From positions 806,001 through 870,000 of the forward strand of contig CAWEIK010000001.1 in assembly GCA_963809175.1 (NCBI GenBank): a stretch of DNA of 64,000 nucleotides. The letters run 5' to 3'. This document shows positions 8,030 to 15,989 of the stretch, piece after piece. The stretch's first letter is position 1, and every line of letters begins with the position of its first letter. This DNA comes from JACCTU01 sp963809175. GTDB taxonomy: Bacteria; Actinomycetota; Thermoleophilia; Gaiellales; Gaiellaceae. Made by a program: the position numbers and the translations under genes. The notes under the pieces are model-generated. The model was not told the origin of the DNA and did no database searches. It worked only from the letters and a program-made list of their open reading frames with translations.

Positions 8030-8359
8030 AGGCCCTCGTCGGGGCAAACCTCGCGCTGAGGTTCCTCCTCGAGCTCGCGGCGCTCGCGGCCGTGGGCTAC
8101 TGGGGTTGGGAGACCGGCGACGGCGTGCTGGGTTGGGTTCTGGCCCTCGCCGCGGTCGGAGCGGTGATCGCGGTCTGGGCGCTCTTCGTCTCGCCGAAGC
8201 ACACGATCGAGATCTCGAAGCAAGGCGCGTTCGCGATCGAGCTCGCCGTCTGGGTCGCAGCCTCGGCCGCCCTGTACGCGACCGATCACGCCGCGCTTGC
8301 ACTAGCGTTCCTCGCGGTTTCCGTGATGCAGCGGCCTTCTGAACTACGTGTGGCGATGA
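8026..8359 (+). CDS. YrdB-like (DUF2568) membrane protein (frameshifted near the end)
   Basis: Residues 1-105 match the YrdB pattern: four hydrophobic helices, LRFLLELAALAAVGYWGWE early, ALFVSPK in the middle, and AIELAVWVAASAALY later. As read, the frame runs on without a stop into the next protein. Deleting one base near 8326 gives the ending LLNYVWR and a stop at 8357-8359 that overlaps the next ATG. This is the usual YrdB ending and the usual ATGA coupling. The span is 334 nt, one over a multiple of three. Function is unknown. Confidence 0.6.
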
Positions 8360-8973
8360 GCGCGATCCCCGAGCTCGAGAGCTCGAACCGCTTCCTGATC
8401 CAACAGATCTTCAAGCCGCTCGCGAACGAGTACCGGATCAGCATCCCGCCGCCCGGGTCGACCGACGAGGGCCGGCCGATCCTGTTCGTCAAGCAGAAGA
8501 AGCTGAAGATCCGCGAGGACATCCGCTTTCGGACGAGCGAGAACGAGGACGCGCCGCACGTCTTCATGATCAAGGCTCGCACCGTGTTCGAGTTCCGCGG
8601 CCGTCACGACGTGCTCGACGGCGAAGGCGACCCGATCGGGGTGCTCGAGAAGGTGTTCGGCCTCTCGCTGCTGCGCAGCCACTGGCGCGTCAGAGACCCG
8701 GAGGGCAACGAGCTCTTCGAGGCGCACGAGGCGAGTTGGCCGATCGCGATCGTCCGGCGCATCGCGGACTTCGGGCCGGATCTCCTCTCGCTGCTCTCGT
8801 GGCTTCCGTTCAACTTCGTGCTGAAGCGCGAGGGCGAACAGGTCGGAACGTACAAGCGCGTGCTCGGAACGCTCCGGGACCGGTACCTGCTTGAGCTGGA
8901 GCCGGGGTTCGACGCAGACCGTCGACTCGTGATCGCGTTCGCGGTCGCGCTCGACGCGCTCCAGGACCGCTAG
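8356..8973 (+). CDS. LURP-one-related (tubby-like beta-barrel) protein
   Basis: A 205-residue protein from the ATG at 8356. It has the LURP-one/Tubby C-like pattern: repeated short beta segments ending in conserved F-x-I/V-x-G/R turns (VFMIKARTVFEFRGRHDVLDG, then GVLEKVFGLSLLRSHWRVRD, then EASWPIAIVRR, then FVLKREGEQVGTYKRVLGTLRDRYLLEL). Bacterial members bind lipids or act as scaffolds; no catalytic residues are expected. An apparent fusion with the upstream YrdB domain is best explained by a one-base error. Its stop interlocks with the convergent gene on CTAG at 8970-8973. Confidence 0.64.
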   Translation: MSAIPELESSNRFLIQQIFKPLANEYRISIPPPGSTDEGRPILFVKQKKLKIREDIRFRTSENEDAPHVFMIKARTVFEFRGRHDVLDGEGDPIGVLEKVFGLSLLRSHWRVRDPEGNELFEAHEASWPIAIVRRIADFGPDLLSLLSWLPFNFVLKREGEQVGTYKRVLGTLRDRYLLELEPGFDADRRLVIAFAVALDALQDR

Positions 8974-9503
8974 GCGCCCGCGTCAGGCGCCTTGCGGCGT
9001 ATGTCGTCGAGGTGACGGACTTCCGCTCTGCCCGGTTCGCGACGACGCTCGAAGTAGTCCTCGCGGCTGAGCCGCTCGATGATCTTCTCGAGTCGGCCCA
9101 GCCTGCGGTCGACCATTCGCCACCCCTCCGTCGTCAGGTCGACGGTGAGCGCGAGGTCGTCGATGCGCTCGCGGCGGTTGCGATCGAGCCGAAGAACGAG
9201 CACCTCGAACAGCGAGCGCAGCTCAGTCGCGAGCTCGTTGCCCTCTATGGTGTTCGGGAGGTCCATACGCGCCCGGAGCGCCGGGAGCGCCGGGAGGGCT
9301 GCGGGCGCTGCGGGAGGCTCGTCCTCTGCCGAATGGACCTCGATGTGGCCGTCCGGGCGCGGGTAGTCGGGCAAACCGAGGGCTTCTACCGCCTCCGCGA
9401 CCCGCTTCTGAGCGGATTCGTTCGTCGGCTCGCGCAGAAGGACACGGAGGACCGTCTCCGCGGGAAGCTCGGCGTACGCGGCTAGCTCAAGAATGGTGGT
9501 CAC
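8970..9503 (-). CDS. LacI-type HTH protein with coiled-coil C-terminus, copy 1
   Basis: Residues 1-50 resemble a LacI-family DNA-binding domain: TILELAAYAELPAETVLRVLL is laid out like the LacI helix-turn-helix, followed by a third helix (SAQKRVAEAVEALGLPDY) and then a hinge-like Pro-rich stretch. Instead of a sugar-binding domain there is an Ala/Pro linker and a charged helix (about 95-160, RLDRNRRERIDDLALTVDL, RRLGRLEKIIERL) likely to form a coiled coil. It has a close paralogue at 11476-11966. No named family is recognised. DNA binding with coiled-coil-mediated oligomerisation is inference. It starts with GTG. Confidence 0.6.
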   Translation of the reverse strand: MTTILELAAYAELPAETVLRVLLREPTNESAQKRVAEAVEALGLPDYPRPDGHIEVHSAEDEPPAAPAALPALPALRARMDLPNTIEGNELATELRSLFEVLVLRLDRNRRERIDDLALTVDLTTEGWRMVDRRLGRLEKIIERLSREDYFERRREPGRAEVRHLDDIRRKAPDAGA

Positions 9504-9512
9504 AGGCGCGAG

Positions 9513-9532
9513 AACGAGTACGTGTCCTCGTT
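9513..9532. promoter_or_regulatory. palindrome upstream of LacI-type gene copy 1
   Basis: AACGAG and CTCGTT form a perfect 6-bp inverted repeat with an 8-nt spacer. It lies 10 nt upstream of the GTG of copy 1, downstream of a TATGCT -10-like box near 9540. It could be an operator for autoregulation; that is a guess from position and symmetry. Confidence 0.28.
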
Positions 9533-9553
9533 CGAAAGCATAGGTCAGACCGG

Positions 9554-10585
9554 TCAGGATTCGTATGGCCCGGACGGCTCGACAAGGACGCCGAAGACAA
9601 TGACGAGGACGGCCAGCACCACGATCGCGACCAGGACGACTACCGCGGCTGCGAAAAGGCGGCGTTCCCAGCGTGGGCGCTGAGTCCGGAGTTCAGCTGG
9701 ACCCTCAGACGTGGCGAGGTCGGTGCGAACGGGCGCAGCGCAATTGGGACAGAACCGTGCGTCGGCCGGCACTTGACCGCCGCAGTTGGAGCACGTGGGC
9801 ACGTGCCGAGATACTGCCTCGACGGTTGCCGGTTCGACCGGTGGCGGTGCTGCTGCTGGTGCCGGAGCGGGGGGCGCCGGGACGGGCGCGACCGACTCGG
9901 TGGGAGCCGCGACACTCTCCGGCTGGGGCTCGCTCGCGGCCGGCTCGAGCTCTTGTTCCTCGACCACGCGGGATGGTGCCTTCACGGTCATCGGCGGCAG
10001 CGCCTCGGCGACAGGAGCCCGGCTCGCCGCGATCGCGGCCTGCACGCGCCCGAGCGGCCTGTCGGCGACCCTCCGCACGTTCGTCGGGCGACCGTTCGAC
10101 CGGCTCGGCGGTGCGCGGGGGCCGGCCAGCGCGACCACCCGTGAGGCGGGCGCCCGCAGGAACGCCGCGCCTCGCTGCTGCACGACGAGGTCGCGCGCGG
10201 CGGGCAGGATCGTCTTGCCCGCCCGCACCGCCAGCACGGCTCCGACCGCCAGGAGGGCGAGCAGCATGGCGAGCAGCGTGCGGTTGAGGTCGAGGCCCCC
10301 GTCGCTCGATGCCGGCTCTGGGGCCGGCGCCCGGGTCGCGGTCGCTGCGACCGGCTCCCACGGAGAGGCGCCCGGGTGCGTCTTCACCCAGTGCGCATAG
10401 CCGTGGTCGCGGCGCTCGAGCCAGGTCACGAACTCGGGCTTGGAGGTGAAGACTCGGCCGGCCCAGACGACCGCCTGGGGGTGTCGGGGCTCGACCGTGC
10501 GCGGCCCCGGCATCATCGTCGTCGCGACGTGGACGAACGCGAGCGTCGCAAGCGGTGCCAGCACGAGCGCGGCGAGCCCCCTCAT
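9554..10585 (-). CDS. zinc-ribbon membrane protein of unknown function
   Basis: A 343-residue protein. It has an N-terminal hydrophobic segment (about 3-22) followed by an exported-looking region with PQAVVWAGRVFTSKPEFVTWLERR, a second membrane segment (about 103-122), a Pro/Ala/Glu-rich disordered stretch (190-260), a zinc ribbon CSNCGGQ...CPNCA (about 265-285) and a final membrane segment (about 312-335). No family is recognised. The N-terminal GRVFTSKPEFVTWLERRDHGYAHW stretch looks like a small folded unit. It lies between YceH and a LacI-type gene on the same strand. Confidence 0.62.
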   Translation of the reverse strand: MRGLAALVLAPLATLAFVHVATTMMPGPRTVEPRHPQAVVWAGRVFTSKPEFVTWLERRDHGYAHWVKTHPGASPWEPVAATATRAPAPEPASSDGGLDLNRTLLAMLLALLAVGAVLAVRAGKTILPAARDLVVQQRGAAFLRAPASRVVALAGPRAPPSRSNGRPTNVRRVADRPLGRVQAAIAASRAPVAEALPPMTVKAPSRVVEEQELEPAASEPQPESVAAPTESVAPVPAPPAPAPAAAPPPVEPATVEAVSRHVPTCSNCGGQVPADARFCPNCAAPVRTDLATSEGPAELRTQRPRWERRLFAAAVVVLVAIVVLAVLVIVFGVLVEPSGPYES

Positions 10586-10653
10586 CGCTTGAGTCTTGCG
10601 CGCAGGGCCCCTCGCCCCACTACCTAAGTGGCTAGGGCGTGCTGGAGATGTGG

Positions 10654-10899
10654 CTAGGACACCGAGGTGCCGGCGTCCGACCGCTCGGCTCCGGGGAGGT
10701 CCCGCGTCCGCGTCAGCGGCCGCACCATCCCGGCGCTCGGCAGCTCGAAGTAGACGTCACTTGCGCGCCGCCTCCTTCCGAGAACGCTCGCACCGCGTCG
10801 CCGAGGTCCGGAGTGCGCGTGGCACAGGCGCCGCGGCTCGACGCGAGCCGCGTCACCGTGAAGCTCGAGCAGAAGGCTCCCGGCGGGATCGCGGGTCAC
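10654..10899 (-). CDS. small hypothetical protein coupled to yceH
   Basis: The GTG at 10899 overlaps the yceH stop (GTGA), the coupling used throughout this window. The frame encodes 81 residues ending in SDVYFELPSAGMVRPLTRTRDLPGAE, which looks like real protein. The middle (about residues 28-52) is Arg-rich, and the neighbouring frame there reads DLGDAVRAFSEGGGA, so two compensating one-base errors are likely. No family is recognised. Confidence 0.35.
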   Translation of the reverse strand: MTRDPAGSLLLELHGDAARVEPRRLCHAHSGPRRRGASVLGRRRRASDVYFELPSAGMVRPLTRTRDLPGAERSDAGTSVS

Positions 10900-11444
10900 C
10901 GCGACTGCCTGGCACCCTCCCTGAGCTCCGCGACCTGCCGCTCGAGCAGGCTGACGCGTTCCTCGAGCGAGTTCTGCGGCGCGGCGGCCAGAGCGCCGGA
11001 GGTCTCGCCGAGCTGGTGCTCCCACCGCTCCTCTTTTTGGCCAGGACGTCGCTCGAGCCGCACCACGAGCTCGCGTCCGACGAGCGCGTGGAGGGTCTCG
11101 TCCACCTCGGCGAGCGACCCGAAGCGGTGCAGCCGCTCGGTGCGCGACTTCAGCTCGCCGACCGTCTGCGCGCCGCGCAGCATCAGCACCGCGAGCAGCG
11201 AGATCTCGGCACCGGAAAGACCAAGCGCCTCGTCGAACAGATGCCGGTACTTGACGGCGCGGCTCGATGGGCCGCTCGCGAGGCGCACCCAGCCCTTCGC
11301 CGAGAGCCGTTGGAGCGCATCACGGATCTCCGGCTCGTCGTAGTCGACGACCGGTTCGCGGTTGGTCGACTGGTTGCAGGCGAGCCGGAGCGCGTTCAGC
11401 GACAGCGGATAGGCATCAGGTGTCGTCCGCTGCTTCTCGATCAA
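10896..11444 (-). CDS. YceH (DUF480) winged-helix family protein
   Basis: Tandem winged-helix protein of the YceH family. EKQRTTPDAYPLSLNALRLACNQSTNREPV is the family signature, followed by LSGAEISLLAVLMLRGAQTVGELKSRT and a final EERVSLLERQVAEL coiled coil. The uninterrupted frame starts at a TTG at 11444, but codons upstream still read SDAVELRVLGCL, matching the family N-terminus. The true start therefore lies about 15-25 codons further upstream and overlaps the end of the next LacI-type gene. DNA or protein binding is presumed; the role is unknown. Confidence 0.78.
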   Translation of the reverse strand: MIEKQRTTPDAYPLSLNALRLACNQSTNREPVVDYDEPEIRDALQRLSAKGWVRLASGPSSRAVKYRHLFDEALGLSGAEISLLAVLMLRGAQTVGELKSRTERLHRFGSLAEVDETLHALVGRELVVRLERRPGQKEERWEHQLGETSGALAAAPQNSLEERVSLLERQVAELREGARQSR

Positions 11445-11475
11445 GCAGCCGAGGACGCGGAGCTCGACGGCGTCG

Positions 11476-11966
11476 CTAGCGGCTGGAACCGCGGCGATCC
11501 TCGAGCCGGTGGATCTCGGCGCCGACGCCGCGGTTGCGCTCGAACTGCTGGCGCTGGTCGATCCGCTCGATCATCTTCTCGAGCCGGCCCAACCGCCGGT
11601 CGACGCTCTGCCAGCCTTCGATGAAGAGATCGGTCGACAGCGCGAGGTCGTCGATTCGCTCGCGCCGCTCGCGGTCGAGGCGCCCAAGCAGCTGCTGGAC
11701 GGCGCCGCGGAACTCGGTGACGAGCTCCTGGTCGGTCTGGCTCGCGGGGTCTCGGCTGGGAACGGAGCGGACTCGAGCGCGGCGCCGACTGCCGGCAAGA
11801 CTTCGACGTGCCCGTCGGGGCGCGGGTAGTCCGGGAGGCCGATCAGCTTCACCGCCTCGGCCACCTTCTTCTCCGCGGCCTCGTTCGTGGGCTGGCGCAA
11901 CAGCACCCGGAGGACGGTCTGGACCGGGAGGTCGGCGTGCTCAGCGAGCTGGAGTACGTAGGTCAT
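11476..11966 (-). CDS. LacI-type HTH protein with coiled-coil C-terminus, copy 2 (frameshifted)
   Basis: Paralogue of the gene at 8970-9503. YVLQLAEHADLPVQTVLRVLL and GLPDYPRPDGHVEV match copy 1 closely. The frame then breaks at about 11745; adding one C to the CCCC run restores DQELVTEFRGAVQQLLGRLDRERRERIDDLAL, again parallel to copy 1, to a stop at 11476. The span is 491 nt, one short of a multiple of three. The ATG at 11966 is chosen by alignment to copy 1; an in-frame ORF extends further upstream but without similarity. Confidence 0.56.
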
Positions 11967-11974
11967 GGCCGCAG

Positions 11975-11990
11975 GAGCGCTGGGGCGCTC
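11975..11990. promoter_or_regulatory. palindrome upstream of LacI-type gene copy 2
   Basis: GAGCGC and GCGCTC form a perfect inverted repeat around TGGG, 8 nt upstream of the ATG of copy 2. A TATGCT -10-like box occurs about 10 nt further upstream, as for copy 1. The arms differ from those upstream of copy 1, so a shared operator is not shown. Confidence 0.25.
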
Positions 11991-12033
11991 AAGGAGAGCA
12001 TAGGACGGAAAGTGCGAAATCGCCACGCGGGCG

Positions 12034-13528
12034 CTAGAGCCGCTTCCTGAGCATCCCGAAGACCCCGCGCACGATCTCCTTCTGCAGGGCCTTCCCCTGG
12101 CGGGAGGTCATGAAGTCCGTCAGCGGGTCGCTCGGCGCGGGCGGCGCCTGCTTGGCGCGCGTCGGCTTGGCCTCCGGCTCGGGCGTCGCCTCGACGCGTC
12201 TCGCGAGCGCTTCCGCGGCGCTCTCCCGCTCGAGCCTCGTGCCGTACTTCGCCCAGAGCGAGGACGCCTTCGCGACCGCGTCGAGGTCCGGCGCGGGCTC
12301 CATGCTCGCGCGCGGCGCGCGTAGGCGAGTGTGGACGACCGGCGTCGGCACGCCCTTCTCGTCGAGCACGGTCACCGCCGCCTCGCCGATGCCGAGGCTC
12401 GTGAGCAGCTGCTCGAGGTCGTAGAGCTCGGAGGTCGGGTAGGTCTTGACCGTCTTGCGGAGCGCGTCGGCGTCGTTCGGCGTGAACGCGCGCAGCGCGT
12501 GCTGGACGCGGTTGCCGAGCTGCGCGAGCACCGAGCTCGGGATGTCCGTCGGGTGCTGCGTGACGAAGAACACGCCGACCCCCTTCGAGCGGATCATGCG
12601 CACCGTTCGCTCGACGGACTCGAGGAACGTGTCGGTCGCGTCGTCGAAGAGGAGGTGCGCCTCGTCGAAGAAGAAGACGAGCTTCGGCTTGTCGAGGTCT
12701 CCGACCTCGGGCAGCTGCTCGAACAGCTCGGCGAGCAGCCACATGAGCACGGTCGAGAAGAGGCGCGGCTTCTCCTGCACCGCCGCGAGCTCGAGCAGGG
12801 AGATCACGCCGCGTCCGTCCGGTGTGGTGCGGAGCAGGTCGCCGATCTCGAACTGCGGCTCGCCGAAGAACTCCGTGCCGCCGCCGTCCTCGAGTTGGAC
12901 GAGCGAGCGAAGCAGGACGCCGATCGTCTGCTTCGAGACGCCACCGATCCCGGTGAGGTCTGCTCTGCCCTCTTTCGACTCGAGAAACGCGAGCAGCGCC
13001 CGCAGGTCGGCGAGGTCGACGAGCGCGAGGCCGCGCTCGTCCGCGTAGCGGAAGACGAGCGCGAGGCTCGACTCCTGCGTCTCGTTCGAGCCGAGCACCT
13101 TGGCGAGCAATTGCGGGCCGAAGTCCGTCACGCTCGCGCGGACCGGGACGCCCGGGCCGATTCCGCCGAGCGACAGCAGCTCGGCCGGGTAGGACGCAGG
13201 CTCGTGCGCGAGGCCGAGGTCGGCCATCCGCTCGGCGGCCTTCCCCTCGGGCGGGCCGGGGACGACGAGGCCGGAGACGTCCCCCTTGTAGTCCGCGGCG
13301 AAGACCGAGACACCGGCCTCCGAGAGCTGCTCGGCCAGGAGCTGCAGCGTGCGCGTCTTCCCGGTCCCCGTTGCGCCCGCGATCAGGCCGTGGCGGTTCG
13401 ACGTCGCGAGCGGAAGCCGCACGACCACGTCCGGCTCGAGCTTCCCGTCGTGGATCCCGCGCCCGAGGTCGAGCGAGGCTCCCTCGAACGCGTACGCCGC
13501 TGCGATCGTCTCTGTGAAGCTCGCTCAT
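12034..13528 (-). CDS. HerA-like (DUF853) ATPase (N-terminus frameshifted)
   Basis: Large P-loop ATPase of the HerA/FtsK superfamily, DUF853 group. Walker A is GATGTGKTRT and Walker B is KLVFFFDEAHLLF. A sensor-like FFVTQHPTDIPSSVLAQLGNRVQHALRAF follows, then an Ala/Pro/Lys-rich linker and the C-terminal DPLTDFMTSRQGKALQKEIVRGVFG, all typical of the group. The frame begins at GTG 13428 as read, but removing one C near 13519 restores an N-terminus starting MSEFTETIAAAYAFEG at the ATG at 13528. The span is 1495 nt, one over a multiple of three. The role is likely DNA processing or repair; the exact function of this group is unknown. Confidence 0.8.
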
Positions 13529-13534
13529 CGTGCG

Positions 13535-13541
13535 TACGATA
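13535..13541. promoter_or_regulatory. shared bidirectional -10 element (TACGATA)
   Basis: The 7-bp TACGATA gives TACGAT on the plus strand, ending 7 nt before the sufS ATG at 13548. On the minus strand it gives TATCGT, ending 7 nt before the HerA-like ATG at 13528. The start codons are 19 nt apart, leaving no room for leaders or RBSs, so both transcripts are probably leaderless. Confidence 0.5.
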
Positions 13542-13547
13542 AGCACG

Positions 13548-14792
13548 ATGGCAGTGGAGGCCCGCCCCAAGCTCGACGCGCACAAACTGCGCGCGGACTT
13601 CCCGATCTTCGAGCGCGAGGTCAACGGGAAGCCGCTTGCGTACCTCGACTCCGCCGCGTCGGCGCAGAAGCCTCGCCAGGTCCTCGACGCGATCCGCGAC
13701 TTCTACGAGACCTCCTACGCGAACGTGCACCGCGGCGTCTACAAGCTCGCCGAGGACGCGACCGCGGGCTACGAGGGTGCGCGCGCGAAGATCGCGACGT
13801 TCCTGAACGCGCCGAGCGAGCGCGAGGTGATCTTCACGCGAAGCGCCACCGAGGGGATCAATCTCGTGGCGTACGCATGGGGCCTCGACAACCTCGGCCC
13901 CGGCGACGTCGTCGTCGTGACCGAGCTCGAGCACCATTCGAACTTCGTCCCCTGGCAGTACGTCGCGAAGCGGACGGGCGCGGAGTTTCGGGCGATCCCG
14001 TTCGACGACAACGGCGAGCTCGTGCTCGACTCGCTGGACGAGATCGGGAGCGCGGGGAACGTGAAGGTCGTCGCGAACAACCTCGTCTCGAACTCGCTCG
14101 GCACGATCAACCCGAGCGAGCGGCTCGCGGCGTGGGCGCACGAGCGCGGGGCGATCATGGTCGTCGACGCCGCGCAGGCCGCGCCGCACCGGACGGTCGA
14201 CGTGCAGGCGCTCGGCGCGGACTTCGTCGCGATCTCGTCGCACAAGATGTGCGGCCCGACGGGAGTGGGCGCGCTCTGGGGCAAGCGCGAGCTGCTCGAG
14301 CAGATGTCGCCGTTCAATCTCGGCGGCGAGATGATCCGCTCGGTCAAGCTCGACCGCACGACCTGGAACGAGCTGCCCTACAAGTTCGAGGCCGGGACGC
14401 CCGCGATCGCCGAGGCGGTCGGCTTCGGCGCCGCCGTCGACTACCTGACCGAGGTCGGGCTCGAGGCGATCGAGGCGCACGAGCACGAGCTCCTCACGTA
14501 CGCGCTCGAGAAGCTCGGCGAGATCGACGGAGTCACGTCGTACGGACCGCCGCCGGAACGGCGCGCCGGGATCCTCTCGTTCAACGTCGACGGGATCCAC
14601 CCGCACGACGTCGCGCAGGTGCTCGACTGGGAAGGCATCGCGATCCGCGCCGGACACCACTGCACGCAGCCGCTGATGACGCGGCTCGGAGTCGCGGCGA
14701 CCTCGCGCGCCAGCTTCTACCTCTACTCCGTTCGCGAGGAGGTCGACCGGCTCGTCGCCGGCGTCGAGCGCGTGAAGAAGGTGCTCGGATGA
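13548..14792 (+). CDS. sufS: cysteine desulfurase SufS
   Basis: A 414-residue PLP enzyme of the class V aminotransferase fold. It releases sulfur from cysteine as an enzyme persulfide for Fe-S cluster assembly. Features: DSAASAQKPRQVLDA near the N-terminus, TEGINLVAYAWG, TELEHHSNFVPWQ, VDAAQAAPH, the PLP lysine in ISSHKMCGPTGVGAL, and the catalytic cysteine in RAGHHCTQPLM, which marks group II (SufS) enzymes. The ATG at 13548 is chosen over the in-frame GTG at 13530 because of the promoter position. Its stop overlaps the start of sufU. No sufBCD is in the window. Confidence 0.94.
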   Translation: MAVEARPKLDAHKLRADFPIFEREVNGKPLAYLDSAASAQKPRQVLDAIRDFYETSYANVHRGVYKLAEDATAGYEGARAKIATFLNAPSEREVIFTRSATEGINLVAYAWGLDNLGPGDVVVVTELEHHSNFVPWQYVAKRTGAEFRAIPFDDNGELVLDSLDEIGSAGNVKVVANNLVSNSLGTINPSERLAAWAHERGAIMVVDAAQAAPHRTVDVQALGADFVAISSHKMCGPTGVGALWGKRELLEQMSPFNLGGEMIRSVKLDRTTWNELPYKFEAGTPAIAEAVGFGAAVDYLTEVGLEAIEAHEHELLTYALEKLGEIDGVTSYGPPPERRAGILSFNVDGIHPHDVAQVLDWEGIAIRAGHHCTQPLMTRLGVAATSRASFYLYSVREEVDRLVAGVERVKKVLG

Positions 14793-15223
14793 GCGAGTTC
14801 GACCAGCTCTACCGCGAGGTGATCCTCGACCACTACAAGAACCCGCGCGGACACGGCGTGATGGAGGACGCCGACGCCGACGCCGAGGGGATGAACCCGC
14901 TCTGCGGCGACGAGGTGACGATCTACGTTCGCTTCGGCGAGGACTCCGACACGATCGACGAGGTGAAGTTCTCCGGGCGCGGCTGTGCGATCTCGCAGGC
15001 GGCGACGTCGATGCTGACCGAGATGGTGCAGGGCAAGAAGGCGTCCGAGGTCGCGGTGCTCGACAAGGACGAGCTGCTCGAGGAGATCGGGATCCCGCTC
15101 ACGCCGATCCGGCTCAAGTGCGCGATGCTCGGGCTGACGACGCTGAAGGTCGCGCTGCACAAGGCGAAGGGCACGCCGCTGCCCCAGGGCCTCGCCGGCT
15201 ACGACGACCTCGAGCTCACCTAG
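14789..15223 (+). CDS. sufU: SufU-type Fe-S assembly/sulfur-transfer protein
   Basis: A 144-residue IscU-fold protein. SufU accepts the persulfide from SufS through a zinc-bound site. The three conserved cysteines are in NPLCGDEV, GRGCAISQAATSML and RLKCAMLGLTT, with an Asp in the first motif. The insertion between the second and third Cys (VQGKKASEVAVLDKDELLEEIGI) is typical of SufU rather than IscU. The start overlaps the sufS stop (ATGA). Sequence YREVILDHYKNPRGHG is the family N-terminus. Confidence 0.92.
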   Translation: MSEFDQLYREVILDHYKNPRGHGVMEDADADAEGMNPLCGDEVTIYVRFGEDSDTIDEVKFSGRGCAISQAATSMLTEMVQGKKASEVAVLDKDELLEEIGIPLTPIRLKCAMLGLTTLKVALHKAKGTPLPQGLAGYDDLELT

Positions 15224-15537
15224 TGGCGCTCATCGACGTGTGTCCCGTGGAGGAGCTTCCTCCCGGGGCGATGAAGCTCGTCCCCGCCGGTCCGATCACG
15301 GTCGGCGTCTACAACTGCAACGGCGAGCTCTCGGCGATCGAGGATCGCTGCTCCCACGACGACGGCCCGCTCTGCGAGGGCGACTGGGACCGCGAGACGT
15401 GCGTCGTCGTCTGCCCGCGCCACGGCGCGAACTTCGACCTCCGCAGCGGCCGCCCGCTCACGCTCCCGGCGTACGAGCCGGTCGAGACGTACCCGGTCGT
15501 CGTCGAGGACGGCTACGTCAAGGTCGACGTGACCTGA
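15223..15537 (+). CDS. Rieske [2Fe-2S] ferredoxin
   Basis: A 104-residue soluble Rieske ferredoxin of the type placed after sufSU in many Actinobacteria. The cluster ligands are in CSHDDGPL (C-x-H) and CPRHGANF (C-x-x-H), spaced about 17 residues apart. There is no signal or membrane segment, so it is cytosolic, an electron carrier or a Fe-S clustered assembly factor. The GTG start shares its G with the sufU TAG stop. The final base pairs form TGATCA with the stop of the convergent gene. Confidence 0.85.
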   Translation: MALIDVCPVEELPPGAMKLVPAGPITVGVYNCNGELSAIEDRCSHDDGPLCEGDWDRETCVVVCPRHGANFDLRSGRPLTLPAYEPVETYPVVVEDGYVKVDVT

Positions 15538-15966
15538 TCAACCGGACTCGAGGACCCGCTTGAACTCCTCGAGGTCCTTGACGAACTGCCGCTCCACCGC
15601 GCGGCGGACGGTGCCCTGCATCAGTCTCGGGATGCGGTTCGTCTCGCCGCGGCCGACGAACGTGACCCGCGTCCGGCCGTCGAGCGCCTCGAGACCGTGC
15701 TCGACGGAGTACAGGATCGGGCCCTCGACGACGCGGAGCGAGAATCGCCGCGGCGGCTCGTACTCGGTCACCTCGAGCGTCGAGGCCGCCCGGCGGCCCA
15801 TGAACGTCCGCACCTCCTGGACGAGGGCGCCCTCGCGCAGCTCGCCCTCGAGCTCGGCCGACGCCGCGCTCGCCTGCCACTCGGGCAGCCGGGAGACGTC
15901 CGTCAGGTAGGCGAAGACCTCCTCGACGGGACGCCCGATCTCGACCGTGTGCTCGACCTCGATCAC
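15538..15966 (-). CDS. SRPBCC (START-like) family protein
   Basis: A 142-residue helix-grip protein. IEVEHTVEIGRPVEEVFAYLTDVSRLPEWQ is the classic SRPBCC/polyketide cyclase-type opening; LEVTEYEPPRRFSLRV, TRVTFVGRGE and a long C-terminal helix RRAVERQFVKDLEEFKRVLE complete the fold. These proteins bind hydrophobic ligands; this one has no assigned ligand. It starts with GTG behind a TAGGGT box 6 nt upstream (leaderless). Divergent from the O-methyltransferase. Confidence 0.8.
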   Translation of the reverse strand: MIEVEHTVEIGRPVEEVFAYLTDVSRLPEWQASAASAELEGELREGALVQEVRTFMGRRAASTLEVTEYEPPRRFSLRVVEGPILYSVEHGLEALDGRTRVTFVGRGETNRIPRLMQGTVRRAVERQFVKDLEEFKRVLESG

Positions 15967-15972
15967 GTCGCG

Positions 15973-15982
15973 ACCCTATCGT
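15973..15982. promoter_or_regulatory. overlapping divergent -10 boxes
   Basis: On the minus strand TAGGGT (plus 15973-15978) ends 6 nt before the GTG at 15966. On the plus strand TATCGT (15977-15982) ends 7 nt before the GTG at 15990. The boxes overlap by two bases and the start codons are 23 nt apart. Confidence 0.45.
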
Positions 15983-15989
15983 TGGCCCC

